From DATAXI01 sp963756185 (GTDB lineage: Bacteria; Verrucomicrobiota; Verrucomicrobiia; Chthoniobacterales; Chthoniobacteraceae), in assembly GCA_963756185.1 (NCBI GenBank), contig CAVWMS010000012.1, positions 15,132-79,131 of the forward strand: a stretch of 64,000 nucleotides of DNA, in the 5' to 3' direction. Shown piece after piece: positions 20,858-29,301 of the stretch; position 1 is the first letter of the stretch, and each line of letters starts with the position of its first letter. Under the pieces are notes generated by a model, which was not told the origin of the DNA, searched no databases, and saw nothing but the letters and a program-made list of their open reading frames with translations. A program made the translations under genes and the position numbers.

Positions 20858-21529
20858 ATGACTCAGCATCCGCTCATCATCGCCCCATCGGTCCTCGCCA
20901 GCGATTTCCGCCGTCTTTGCGACGAGGTCTCCCGCGCGGAAGCGGCCGGCGCCGATTGGCTGCACATGGACATCATGGATGGACATTTCGTCGATAACAT
21001 CAGCTTCGGCCCCGACTTTGTCGCCGCGGCTCGCAAGTGCGCGAAGGATCCGTTCGATGTCCACCTCATGGTGACGCGGCCGGATCATTACTTCCCGCGC
21101 TTTGTGGCGAATGCCCACAACATCACGGTCCACGTCGAGGCCGAGCACGACGTAAGCGCCACGCTCGCCGGCATCCGCGCCGTGGGATGCACCGCCGGGC
21201 TTGCCATCCGGCCCGTGACGCCGTTCGAACGCGTCGTGCCTTTTCTCGGGCAGATCGACCTGCTGCTGGTGATGACCGTCGAGCCCGGTTTTGGCGGCCA
21301 GCATTTCATGCCCGACATGCTGCCGAAAGTGGAAGCCGCGTCCCGCTTCCGCGCCGAGCATCACCTGGATTTCCGCATCGAGGTGGACGGCGGCATCAAT
21401 GCCGAGACCGCGCCGCTCACCGTCTCCCGCGGCGCCGATACGCTCGTGGCCGGCACCTCCGTCTTCCACGCTGCGAAAATGGACGAAGCTATCACCGAAC
21501 TGCGCAAGGCGGCGGAGGCGGTGATGTAG
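20858..21529 (+). CDS. rpe: ribulose-phosphate 3-epimerase
   Basis: Rpe interconverts ribulose 5-phosphate and xylulose 5-phosphate in the pentose phosphate pathway. The 223-residue TIM barrel shows IAPSVLASDF, ADWLHMDIMDGHFV, SFGPDFV, DVHLMVTRPDHY, MTVEPGFGGQHFM and IEVDGGINAET, which include the metal-binding His/Asp residues. It starts 60 nt after ptsI. Its last codons lie within an inverted repeat (21517-21547) that may end transcription. Confidence 0.95.
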   Translation: MTQHPLIIAPSVLASDFRRLCDEVSRAEAAGADWLHMDIMDGHFVDNISFGPDFVAAARKCAKDPFDVHLMVTRPDHYFPRFVANAHNITVHVEAEHDVSATLAGIRAVGCTAGLAIRPVTPFERVVPFLGQIDLLLVMTVEPGFGGQHFMPDMLPKVEAASRFRAEHHLDFRIEVDGGINAETAPLTVSRGADTLVAGTSVFHAAKMDEAITELRKAAEAVM

Positions 21530-21566
21530 AATTGACATCACCCGCCCGCTGATGTAATATTTACAT
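21517..21566. promoter_or_regulatory. two palindromes before vapB: probable terminator/operator region
   Basis: The first inverted repeat pairs GGCGGTGATGT (21517-21527) with ACATCACCCGCC (about 21535-21546), with one bulged C, and overlaps the rpe stop codon. The second is a perfect 6-3-6 palindrome, ATGTAATATTTACAT (21552-21566), ending one base before the vapB ATG (21568). Ribbon-helix-helix antitoxins such as VapB bind short palindromes at their own promoters, so the second site is a good candidate operator. Both share the core TGATGT/TGTAA-ACA. The functional assignment is inference. Confidence 0.55.
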
Positions 21567-21567
21567 T

Positions 21568-21819
21568 ATGACTCGCACGCAGATTCAGCTACCCGACGAA
21601 CTCTACAAGCGCGCCAAGCGCGTCGCTGCCCAGCGCGAGATTTCCCTCGCTGAAATGACCCGTCGCGGTCTCGAACTCTTCCTTGCCCGCGTTCCGGAAA
21701 ACTCGGCTTCCAAGGGCCGCTGGAGATTACCCCGAGTAGATGGCGGAGGCATCAAAGTGCCGTTGAAGAAATTGCACGAAATATCCGCGGAGGACGAGGA
21801 AATGCGCAGCTTTCGATAG
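21568..21819 (+). CDS. vapB: VapB-type antitoxin with ribbon-helix-helix N-terminus
   Basis: The 83-residue product begins TRTQIQLPDELYKRAKRVAA, a standard ribbon-helix-helix DNA-binding start, with ISLAEMTRRGLELFLAR as the second helix pair. The acidic C-terminus (EISAEDEEMRSF) would wrap the toxin active site. It is 2 nt from the PIN-domain gene, which makes the pair a type II toxin-antitoxin module. A palindrome directly upstream is the likely autoregulation site. Confidence 0.85.
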   Translation: MTRTQIQLPDELYKRAKRVAAQREISLAEMTRRGLELFLARVPENSASKGRWRLPRVDGGGIKVPLKKLHEISAEDEEMRSFR

Positions 21820-21821
21820 TG

Positions 21822-22274
21822 ATGCTCTCTATTGACACGAACATCCTTCTGCCCGCTGTCGAAACGCGAAATCCGCGCCATCAAGTCGCCGCCGCGTTTG
21901 TTGAATCCCTCGAGGATCGTACGGACGTCGCCATTTCGGAATTTGTTCTGCTGGAATTATATATCCTGTTGAGAAATCCGGCGGTTCTGCAAAGGCCCTT
22001 CGCCTCTCCGGTTGCTGCCGGGATTTGTGAGGCCTTTCGACAGCATCCTCGCTGGCAGTTAATTGGATTTACGCCGGACAGTAGGATTCTTCACGACAGG
22101 CTCTGGAAGTATCTTCGTGAACAGAATTTCGCCAGGCGCCGCATCTTCGATTTGCGTATGGCGCTTTCGATGCTGGAGAACGGCATTACGGAACTCGCCA
22201 CGGAAAACACCAAGGACTTCGAGGGACTTGGCTTCCGGCGAGTGTGGAACCCTCTCACCCTCGCCGCACGCTAG
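21822..22274 (+). CDS. vapC: VapC-type PIN-domain ribonuclease toxin
   Basis: The 150-residue product carries the PIN fold: the first acidic residue in MLSIDTNILLPAVE, the second in ISEFVLLELYILLR, a third in RRRIFDLRMALSMLENG and the last in LATENTKDFEGLGF. VapC toxins cleave tRNA or rRNA and are neutralised by the cognate VapB. GTG 21819 and ATG 21822 are both in frame; I chose the ATG. The variant with a Lys/Arg-rich stretch before the third acidic residue (FARRRIFD) is common in the family. Confidence 0.88.
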   Translation: MLSIDTNILLPAVETRNPRHQVAAAFVESLEDRTDVAISEFVLLELYILLRNPAVLQRPFASPVAAGICEAFRQHPRWQLIGFTPDSRILHDRLWKYLREQNFARRRIFDLRMALSMLENGITELATENTKDFEGLGFRRVWNPLTLAAR

Positions 22275-22387
22275 ACGAATCGTCGCCAAGAAACGGATTT
22301 CGCATCCGAATCCCGCCCGCAACGCCGGTCCTCCCGGTTCGAAGCAATCCAGTTGTCTCCATTTGCGAACTAAGCCACTTCCTTCCC

Positions 22388-23851
22388 ATGGACTTGAATT
22401 ATCTTTTGCTCTGGTTTGCGGGGTCTTCCGCGGCTATATCCCTGGTCCAGTACTTCCGCGTGGGAATGTCGGGGATGACCGGACGGAAGATCGCCTGCTT
22501 CTTCGTTTTGGCGGCGGTGGGCGCCGGTGCTTTCCTGATGCCAAACGTGGGCGGCTATGTCGCCAGTGCATTCTGGGTCATCGTGATTCTCGTGCCCTCG
22601 CTCGCCGTGCTCCGGATGAGGCGGCTGGTTGCCGCGGAGGAGTTTGCGAAGTCCGCAACGCTGGCTCGCTGGTTGAGCTGGATTACGCCATGGGACGATT
22701 GGGGCGTCGTCGCCCGCATATACACCGCGTCGAGCTTGACCCAGGCGGGCTCGATTGACGCCGCAGAGGAAATCCTGGAACGCTACCGGCATCTCAAGAC
22801 ACCGCAGGCCCGGACCGCCGTCGCCCAACTCTATAAGTTGCAAAAGCGGTGGGATGAATACCTCGCATGGCTGGACGAGAACGTTTCTTCACGCGAAATC
22901 GGGACAACGCCGGGCCTTTCCCTGATCAGGCTAAGGGCGTGGGGTGAGACCGGGCAACTCGACCGCCTGCTGGCCGGTTTTCAGGCCTTTGACGAGCACT
23001 ATCACAGAATCCCGCACTTGCGCGACGTGGCGCGCATTTATCTTCTGACATTTTTTGGCAGGGTGGACCTGCTCACCGCATTGTTCGACGGGCCCCTGGC
23101 AAGCTACACGCCGGCGGTCCGGGAACGCTGGCTCACCACGGCCCGGGCGGCCGCGGATCGCGCCGCCGGCCCGGTTGCGGATGCCGGGCAGGAGGTGTTC
23201 ACCAGGATCGAGGGGGAAATCGTCCATGAAAAACGCTACGGCGGGGCGGCTCCCTCGGCCCTGGCCCGCCCGCTCGTTACCTATGCCCTTATCGCGCTCA
23301 ATGTCCTCGCATTCGGAGTGGAAACGACGCTGGGCGGTGGCACGGACGGTCAGGTTCTCACCAAGCTCGGAGCTTTGTTGCCGGCCTATTTTTCGTTCGC
23401 TCAATCCTGGCGGTTGCTTGCTGCCACGTTCCTCCACTTTGGATACCTCCATCTCACCATGAACATGCTTGCCCTTCTGATCCTCGGACCGTTTGTCGAG
23501 CGCATCCTGCGCTGGTGGCGTTACCTCGTGTGCTACCTGGGTGCGGGCATCGGTTCGATGGCGGGAGTCGTCCTGGCGAATCATTTTGGCCTTCTCCATT
23601 ACGAAATGGCTGGGGTTGTCGGCGCCTCCGGCTCGATCATGGGACTGGTTGGCGCGACCGCGGCGATATGCCTGCGGGACTCGCGAGTTCTCAAGACCCG
23701 CGCCTCCGTGGCCCGGCTTCAGCGGGCGGGTGCCATCATCCTGATTCAATTTGTCTTTGACGCGATGACGCCGCAGGTCAGCATGACGGCGCACCTTTTG
23801 GGAGCAATGTCCGGCTTTCTGCTGGCGTTGATCCTCGGTATCGGGGCTTGA
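22388..23851 (+). CDS. rhomboid intramembrane serine protease with N-terminal helical-repeat domain
   Basis: The 487-residue product has two or three N-terminal transmembrane segments (residues about 3-20, 33-52 and 58-74), a soluble TPR-like helical region (about 95-280: EEILERYRHLKTPQARTAVA, QKRWDEYLAWLDENV, GETGQLDRLLAGFQAFDEHY), and a C-terminal rhomboid domain. The latter contains FLHFGYLHLTMNMLAL, the catalytic serine in GVVGASGSIMGL (Ser414) and the catalytic histidine in TAHLLGAMSG (His469). Rhomboids cut substrate transmembrane helices. ATG 22388 (MDLNYLLLW) starts on the first hydrophobic helix. Here the domain order is helical repeat first, rhomboid last, so the repeat region may choose substrates. 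Neighbours give no clue. Confidence 0.88.
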   Translation: MDLNYLLLWFAGSSAAISLVQYFRVGMSGMTGRKIACFFVLAAVGAGAFLMPNVGGYVASAFWVIVILVPSLAVLRMRRLVAAEEFAKSATLARWLSWITPWDDWGVVARIYTASSLTQAGSIDAAEEILERYRHLKTPQARTAVAQLYKLQKRWDEYLAWLDENVSSREIGTTPGLSLIRLRAWGETGQLDRLLAGFQAFDEHYHRIPHLRDVARIYLLTFFGRVDLLTALFDGPLASYTPAVRERWLTTARAAADRAAGPVADAGQEVFTRIEGEIVHEKRYGGAAPSALARPLVTYALIALNVLAFGVETTLGGGTDGQVLTKLGALLPAYFSFAQSWRLLAATFLHFGYLHLTMNMLALLILGPFVERILRWWRYLVCYLGAGIGSMAGVVLANHFGLLHYEMAGVVGASGSIMGLVGATAAICLRDSRVLKTRASVARLQRAGAIILIQFVFDAMTPQVSMTAHLLGAMSGFLLALILGIGA

Positions 23852-23852
23852 G

Positions 23853-25065
23853 CTACTGCGCGCTGATTTCCTGTTCGCCCTCGACGAGGCCCAGGATGCC
23901 GAGTGCTTCGCCCACCAGGAATAACGAACCGGCGATCAGGGCCGGCGTTTCGCCGCGCGGCGTCGCGGTCATTGCCTCCTCGAGCGAACCGAAGGCGCTC
24001 GCGGGCCTGTATGCCTGCGCGATTGCCACCAATTCCTCGACAGGGCCCTCGCGCGGGCTGCGGACCGGCACGATCCTGAAGCGATCCGCGGTGGCCGACA
24101 GTTCCGCGCAAATCCCGCTGGCATCCTTGTCGCGTACAACGCCGAGGATCACCTCGGTGCGCCGCGCGCCGAATTCCTCCCGCCATGTCTGCGCCAGGCT
24201 CCGCGCCGCTTCCGGGTTATGCGCGCCGTCCAGAATGAACCCGCGCCCCGTATCCTGGAACCGGCCCGGCCAGCTCACCGAGCGCAACCCTTGCTCCCAA
24301 TGCGCGGGCGCGATCCTCATCCCCGCGGCGTCGAGCGTCCGCAATGCCACCGCCGCGTTGATCCGCTGTTGCAATCCCTTCAGGCCGACCTCGAAGCCCT
24401 GCAACGGCTCGCGCATTTCGATCAAAGGCGCGCCGCGCTCCGCCGCGACTCCTGGCAATCACCGTGACCGCTTCCGGCGGCAACGCACCGATCACCACCG
24501 GCGTGCCCGGCTTGATGATGCCCGCTTTCTCCCACGCGATTTCCTCCAGCGTCGCGCCCAGGTATTGCATGTGATCGAGTCCAATCGACGTAATCACCGC
24601 GGCCCGCGGTTGCACCACGTTCGTCGCGTCGAGCCTGCCGCCCATTCCCGTCTCGAGCGCCACCACCTCGATCCCCGCGCGCTGGAACAGCATCAGCGCC
24701 AGCCCGGTCGTGATTTCAAAAAAAGTCGGCTCCGATTCCATTCGCTCGCACACCGCGCGGATGTGAGTCAGCCCGGCCGCGATTTCCTCCTTCGCCGCCA
24801 TTTCTCCGTTCATCCGGATTCGCTCGCGAAAGGTCACCAGGTGCGGCGATGTAAACAGCCCCGTCCGCATTCCCGCCGCGCGGCAGACCGAATCGAGCAT
24901 CGCGCACACCGACCCTTTTCCGTTCGTGCCCGCCACATGCAGGAATTGCGTGCCGGCGCCGCTCCATTCCAGTTCCGAAAAAAAACGCCTGACCCGATCC
25001 AGGCCGAGTTTGATCCCGCGATTCTGCGTCCCGTAAAGCCACGCAAGCGATTCGCCGTAAGTCAT
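23853..25065 (-). CDS. folC: folylpolyglutamate synthase / dihydrofolate synthase (frame-disrupted)
   Basis: FolC adds glutamate to dihydropteroate and folates. The N-terminal part has AWLYGTQNRGIKLGLDRVRR, the P-loop HVAGTNGKGSVCAM, GLFTSPHLVTFRERI, FEITTGLALMLFQ, VALETGMGGRLDATNVV and ITSIGLDHMQYLG, followed by IAWEKAGIIKPG. The C-terminal part, in another frame, has GLQQRINAAVALRTL, FILDGAHNPEAARSLAQTW and GSLFLVGEALGIL. The switch lies near 24440-24460. It begins 30 nt after accD on the same strand, the accD-folC order seen in many bacteria. Confidence 0.9.
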
Positions 25066-25095
25066 GGGCGCATCAGCCGATCCCGCGACCGCTGC

Positions 25096-25935
25096 CTAAT
25101 TTCCCGACAGATAATTCAATATCTCCGCGATGGTGCCGCGCATCTTTTTCCGATGCACGATCATGTCCACCAGCCCATGATCCTCGAGGAACTCGGCCGT
25201 CTGGAATCCCGGCGGCAAATCCTGGTGCGTCGTCTCGCGGATCACGCGCGGCCCGGCGAAACCGACCATGCATTTCGGCTCCGCGAGGATCAAATCCCCC
25301 AGCGTCGCGAAGCTGGCGGAGACGCCGCCCGTCGTCGGGTTGGTCAAAATCGGGATGTACGGCAGGCCGGCCTGCGAGTGCCGCGCCAGCGCGCCGCTGG
25401 TCTTCGCCATCTGCATGAGGCCGAACAATCCCTCGTGCACCCGCGCGCCGCCCGCCGCGGTGAAAATAATCACCGGCAGGCGCTGCTCGGTCCCGTATTC
25501 GATCATCCGCGTGATTTTTTCACCGACCACCGAGCCCATGCTCGCCGCCAGGAACCGGAAATCCATCGCCGCGATCGCGATCTGCCGCCCTTCGGATTTT
25601 CCGTGCCCGAGATCACCGCGTCGGGCATGCCGGTGTTTTTCTGGTATTTGTCGAGGCTTTCGCGGTAGGTCTTCGGCCCGCGGAAATTCGAGGATGTCGA
25701 TGGGCCGCATGTCGGCGTCGAATTCCTCGAACGTCCCCGCGTCGATGAAGGCATCGAGGCGCGCCCGCGCCTCGATGGTAAAATGATAATCGCACTTCGG
25801 GCAGACGTGCAGGTTTTCCGCGAGGGTCAACTGATGGATCATCTCGCCGCAATCGGTGCATTTTTGCCAGAGTCCCTCGGGCATGTCGCGTTTCTTGCCG
25901 CCGGAGTTAAAGGGAGGTTTTTTGAAAATGGACAT
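25096..25935 (-). CDS. accD: acetyl-CoA carboxylase carboxyltransferase subunit beta (two compensating frameshifts)
   Basis: AccD with AccA transfers carboxyl from biotin to acetyl-CoA, the first step of fatty-acid synthesis. The N-terminal zinc ribbon is CTDCGEMIHQ...CPKCDYHF, followed by RARLDAFIDAGTFEEFD. The enoyl-CoA-like core has MDFRFLAASMGSVVGEKI, RLPVIIFTAAGGARVHEG, IPILTNPTTGGVSASFA and LILAEPKCMVGFAGPRVI. Between about 25600 and 25685 the expected segment (KTYRESLDKYQKNTGMPDAV) is in a second frame, so one base is lost and another gained. ATG 25935 (MSIFKK) is preferred over the upstream 26025 start, which lies inside comF. Confidence 0.93.
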   Translation of the reverse strand: MSIFKKPPFNSGGKKRDMPEGLWQKCTDCGEMIHQLTLAENLHVCPKCDYHFTIEARARLDAFIDAGTFEEFDADMRPIDILEFPRAEDLPRKPRQIPEKHRHARRGDLGHGKSEGRQIAIAAMDFRFLAASMGSVVGEKITRMIEYGTEQRLPVIIFTAAGGARVHEGLFGLMQMAKTSGALARHSQAGLPYIPILTNPTTGGVSASFATLGDLILAEPKCMVGFAGPRVIRETTHQDLPPGFQTAEFLEDHGLVDMIVHRKKMRGTIAEILNYLSGN

Positions 25936-25955
25936 CGTTGTTGGCTTGTTGCGGG

Positions 25956-26679
25956 CTAGCCGCGCGCGACTGTGATGGCGCGGACGGAGGCCGCGCCGGC
26001 TCGAGCAGCAGCACGCGGCGCGCATTCATCCAGGGTTGACCCGGTTGTCAGCACATCGTCCACGAGCACAAGATGGCGGCCACGCACTTCGATATTGTGC
26101 CTCATCGCGGAAGGCATTCCGCAAGTTTTCCATGCGCCCCTGGCGGTCGTGGGTCAACTGGCTGGATGTGTTCCGCGTCCGCAGAAGGCAATCGCAGCAC
26201 GGGGATGCCGGCGCCTTTTTCCACCAGCCGCGCCAGCTCCGCCGCCTGGTTGAACTCGCGGTGCCGCTCGCGCGCGATGAAGAGCGGCACGGGCACCAGC
26301 GCGTCCGGCCTTCTCTTTGCGGATGCGCTCGTCCTCGAGCCCTCGGCCGCCCAGCCGCCAGGGGATGCCGCAACTGGAATTCGCGCCAATATTTGAACCG
26401 ATGGATGAAATCGCGCACGATGCCCTCGCTCCGGTACGCGCGCCGCGCATGCGTGAAATGGAAATTCCGGCCGGCGCAATTCCGCAGGTGAAGGCGCCGC
26501 TGATCGCCCGCTGAAAGGCTCCGAGCAGACCTGGCAAAAGGGCGCCTCGATGCGCACCGCGCCCGCCGCGCAGCTCTCGCACAGATAGCGCGGCTGGCCG
26601 ACCCTCGCGCCGCAGCTCTCGCAGCAGGGCGGATAGAGGAGCGAAAGCAACGCCCGCGCCCGCTCGCTGCCGTTTTCAT
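25956..26679 (-). CDS. comF: ComF-like phosphoribosyltransferase (frame-disrupted)
   Basis: The N-terminal zinc finger region reads LLYPPCCESCGARVG...YLCESCAAG and PFCQVCSEPF. The middle has ALVPVPLFIARERHREFNQA, the typical ComF block, and after it HDRQGRMENLRNAF. The C-terminus, in another frame, carries the PRPP loop HLVLVDDVLTTGSTLDECA and ends SVRAITVARG with stop at 25956-25958. ComF proteins act in DNA uptake or nucleotide salvage. Frame changes lie near 26635, 26440-26500, 26305-26340, 26130 and 26010. ATG 26679 overlaps the stop of the upstream CPBP gene (ATGA). Confidence 0.82.
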
Positions 26680-27567
26680 GGCGCTTCCCTCAGCATCAGC
26701 CAGACGATTGCCCACGTTGCCAGCAGCGTCAAAAGCGGCGCCAGGCCGACCAGGATATCCGGGCCGAGCCACGGCCATGCCTCGGAGGGCCAGAGCCACG
26801 TCGAGCAGTCCCATTTTTCCCAGGATCCATCCCGCGTGCAGGCCGATGGGCATCCAGAGCGATTGCGTCCGGTCGCGCGCGTAGCCGAGGATCAGCCCCG
26901 CCAGCAGCAGCGTCGTGAATCCGCCGAGCAACAGCGCCGGTTCGTGGAATTGCGAAAACGCCTCCGGCAGCAGCGCCAGCCCCGACCACCAATGGATTGC
27001 GGCCGGGCGAGCGCGCCCGCCGGCTTCACGAAATGCACCGCCGCGTAGAGAACTGCCACGGCGACCATCGCAAAGCCGTCGGTCGCGGTCTTGCGGACCG
27101 CTCCCTGCAAGGCGCCGCGAAAGAGAATTTCCTCGAGCACGGCCACGGTCAGCCGCGGTCACCGGCAGCCATGCGAGCTTCCCATAGGCCAATGCACGTG
27201 CAGCCGGCAGACATGCGCAAAAATCAGGATGCCGCCCGAGCAGGGCCAGAAGCGTGACGAACGCCAGCAGCGAACCCCGCCGCCAGCCGCCGCCAGCCGC
27301 GCCGGTCCCGCCGCAGTCCCAGGTCGTGCCGAAATTCCTGATCCGCAGCGCGCGCAACAGCGGCCACAGCAGCGCGAGCGCCACGAGTCATGATCGCCCG
27401 GTCGAAATACCGCGAAAATCCGTCTTTGCCAGGAAACCGGCCAGCCACGCGCTGTGCAGATGGGCCCCGCCGCCCATGCGCCACCCAGATAAAGCAGCGG
27501 CGCCAGCAGCGCGCCGACGCAGGACGGTGGCCGCACAATAGAGGAGTATCTGCGCGAGCGCTTTCAA
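26676..27567 (-). CDS. CPBP family intramembrane metalloprotease (frame-disrupted)
   Basis: The product is a polytopic membrane protein of about 297 residues. It has the CPBP/Abi motif 1 in VLEEILFRGALQG (EExxxR), motif 2 in LYAAVHFVKP, and motif 3 in MPIGLHAGWILGK; the Glu, Glu, His and His residues bind the catalytic zinc in this family. The C-terminus reads TWAIVWLMLREAP and stops at 26676-26678, overlapping the ComF ATG. The likely start is TTG 27567 after AAAGGGGAG. Frames change near 27510, 27450, 27390, 27150 and 27010. It heads a CPBP-comF-accD-folC transcription unit. The substrate is unknown. Confidence 0.8.
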
Positions 27568-27661
27568 AAGTTGCTCCCCTTTAACGGCAACTCGCCCGCC
27601 TTGTCGAAGCATCTCTGGCGCCGGTTTTCAACACCCACATCAGCAATCTGCGGACCCCCGC

Positions 27662-27963
27662 ATGCGCAACGAACACACCTGGAAGGAAACCACCGCCGAT
27701 GGCGACAGACGCGAGGTCCGCGCATCGAAATTCGGCGGCAAATGGCGCATCCAGTCCCGCCTCAAAGGCGAGGAATCGTGGACCTATTACGACCACCCGC
27801 GCCTCGAGGACCTGCGGCAGTTGCGCGATATCCTCTTCCGCAAATACCAGCGCCGCCGTGTGACGCACGAGGACGTGGCCGGCCTCGATGCGTGGATCAA
27901 GCGGATCGAGAACGCAATGACGCCGGAATTTGCCGCGCGAATTCGCCGCGCTCGACAAGCGCC
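27662..27963 (+). CDS. conserved small basic protein of unknown function
   Basis: About 100 residues are encoded just before bioA: VRASKFGGKWRIQSRLKGEE, then WTYYDHPRLEDLRQLRDILF and RKYQRRRVTHEDVAGLDAWI. The order (a short beta-rich half, then an amphipathic helical half ending KRIENAMTPEFAA) looks like a real folded protein, but I do not recognise a family. It starts at ATG 27662. The 3' end is unclear: no stop occurs before bioA in the frame used, so a base error near 27945 probably hides it. It lies divergent from the CPBP gene, 94 nt apart. Confidence 0.6.
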
Positions 27964-29188
27964 ATGCTCTGGCATCCCTTCACCCCATGCGCGAATGGTG
28001 CGCGCCGGACCACGAGCCGCTCATTCTCGTCTCCGGCCACGGAGCCATGCTCCGCGACAGCGCGGGCGCGAGTACATCGATGGCAACTCCTCGATTTGGA
28101 CCAATATCCACGGCCACAATCATCCCGCCATCAACCGCGCCATCCGCGCGCAGCTCGAGCGAGGTCGCGCATACTTCGTTTCTTGGTTTCACCAACCCGC
28201 GCGCCATCGAGCTGGCGCAGGAGCTGGTGCGAATTGCCGCGCCGGATGTCCTAACCCGCGTCTTTTTTTCCGACGACGGATCGACCGCCATCGAGGTCGC
28301 GATCAAGATGACGCTGCAATATTTCCAGATGATCGCGCAGCCGGGGCGGACGCGCTTCGTCGCGTTCGCCAACGGTTACCATGGCGACACGCTCGGCGCC
28401 GCCAGCCTTGGCGGGATCGGCCTGTTTCAGGGGCGAATTTCGCGGCCATCATTTTCCGGTTGAGCATGTCGCATCCGTGGTTGATTTGGATGCGCTGCGC
28501 GATCCGGAAACCATCGCCGCCGTGGTCATCGAGCCGCTGATCCAGGGCGCTGCCGGCATGCGGCCCTGGCCCGCCGGCCTGCTCGCCGCCGTCCGGCGGT
28601 GGTGCGACGCGCATGGCGCGCTGCTCATCGCCGACGAAGTGATGACCGGCTTCGGGCGCACCGGGACGATGTTCGCCTTTCAGCAGGAGGAGGCGGTTCC
28701 GGATTTTCTCGCGCTCGGCAAGGGCCTCACGGGCGGCTTCATGCCGCTCGCCGCCACGCTCACGACGAACGGGTCTTCGAGGCGTTCCTCGGCGAGACTT
28801 TCTATTACGGCCATAGTTATTGCGGCAATCCGCTCGGCCTGCGCCGCCGCGCTGGCCAGTCTGAGGATTTTCGAGGATGAGCAGGTGCTCGGCAATTTGC
28901 AGCCGAAGATCAGGCAGCTCGCCGCGCTTTTGGAAAAACTTGCGCGCGAATCCGCGCGTCCGCGAGATCCGCCAATGCGGCTTCATTACCGGCATCGAGC
29001 TGGACGCTTCCGACCCCAGCCGGCGCACCGGCGCCCGCATCTGCCTGGCCGCCCGCAATCACGGGCTGCTGACGCGTCCCATCCTGGACACCATCGTCCT
29101 CATGCTGCCGCTGTGCGTCACCGCGACCCAGATCGAAACGGCCTGCGACGCCATCGAGATGGCGATTGCGGACGCCATGCCGGCGTGA
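27964..29188 (+). CDS. bioA: adenosylmethionine-8-amino-7-oxononanoate aminotransferase (frame-disrupted)
   Basis: BioA makes 7,8-diaminopelargonate in biotin synthesis using S-adenosylmethionine as amino donor. The product starts MLWHPFTPMREW, contains REYIDGNSSIWTNIHGHNHP, HTSFLGFTNPRAIELAQELV, FFSDDGSTAIEVAIKMTLQY, FANGYHGDTLGAASLGG, GALLIADEVMTGFGRTG and the PLP lysine in LALGKGLTGGFMPLAAT, then YYGHSYCGNPLG. It ends with NHGLLTRPILDTIVLMLPL. A missing C near 27990 (cacccc) and further changes near 28065, 28445, 28775, 28835 and 28950 break the frame. Biotin is the cofactor of acetyl-CoA carboxylase; accD lies nearby. No other bio genes are present. Confidence 0.88.
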
Positions 29189-29301
29189 GAAAGTAAGTCA
29201 ATGCCTTCGAGCACCGACACTTTCCCGTGGCGGCAGACGACCGGCGTCGCATTGAAGAATCTCGGCTCGCTGGTTCGGACACTGCTCGTTTATCAATTCC
29301 C

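Noticed and set aside
18548..21541. Very long minus-strand open frame opposite ptsH, ptsI and rpe
   Set aside because: All motifs are on the plus strand. The 997-codon frame results from high third-position GC and has no recognisable domain.
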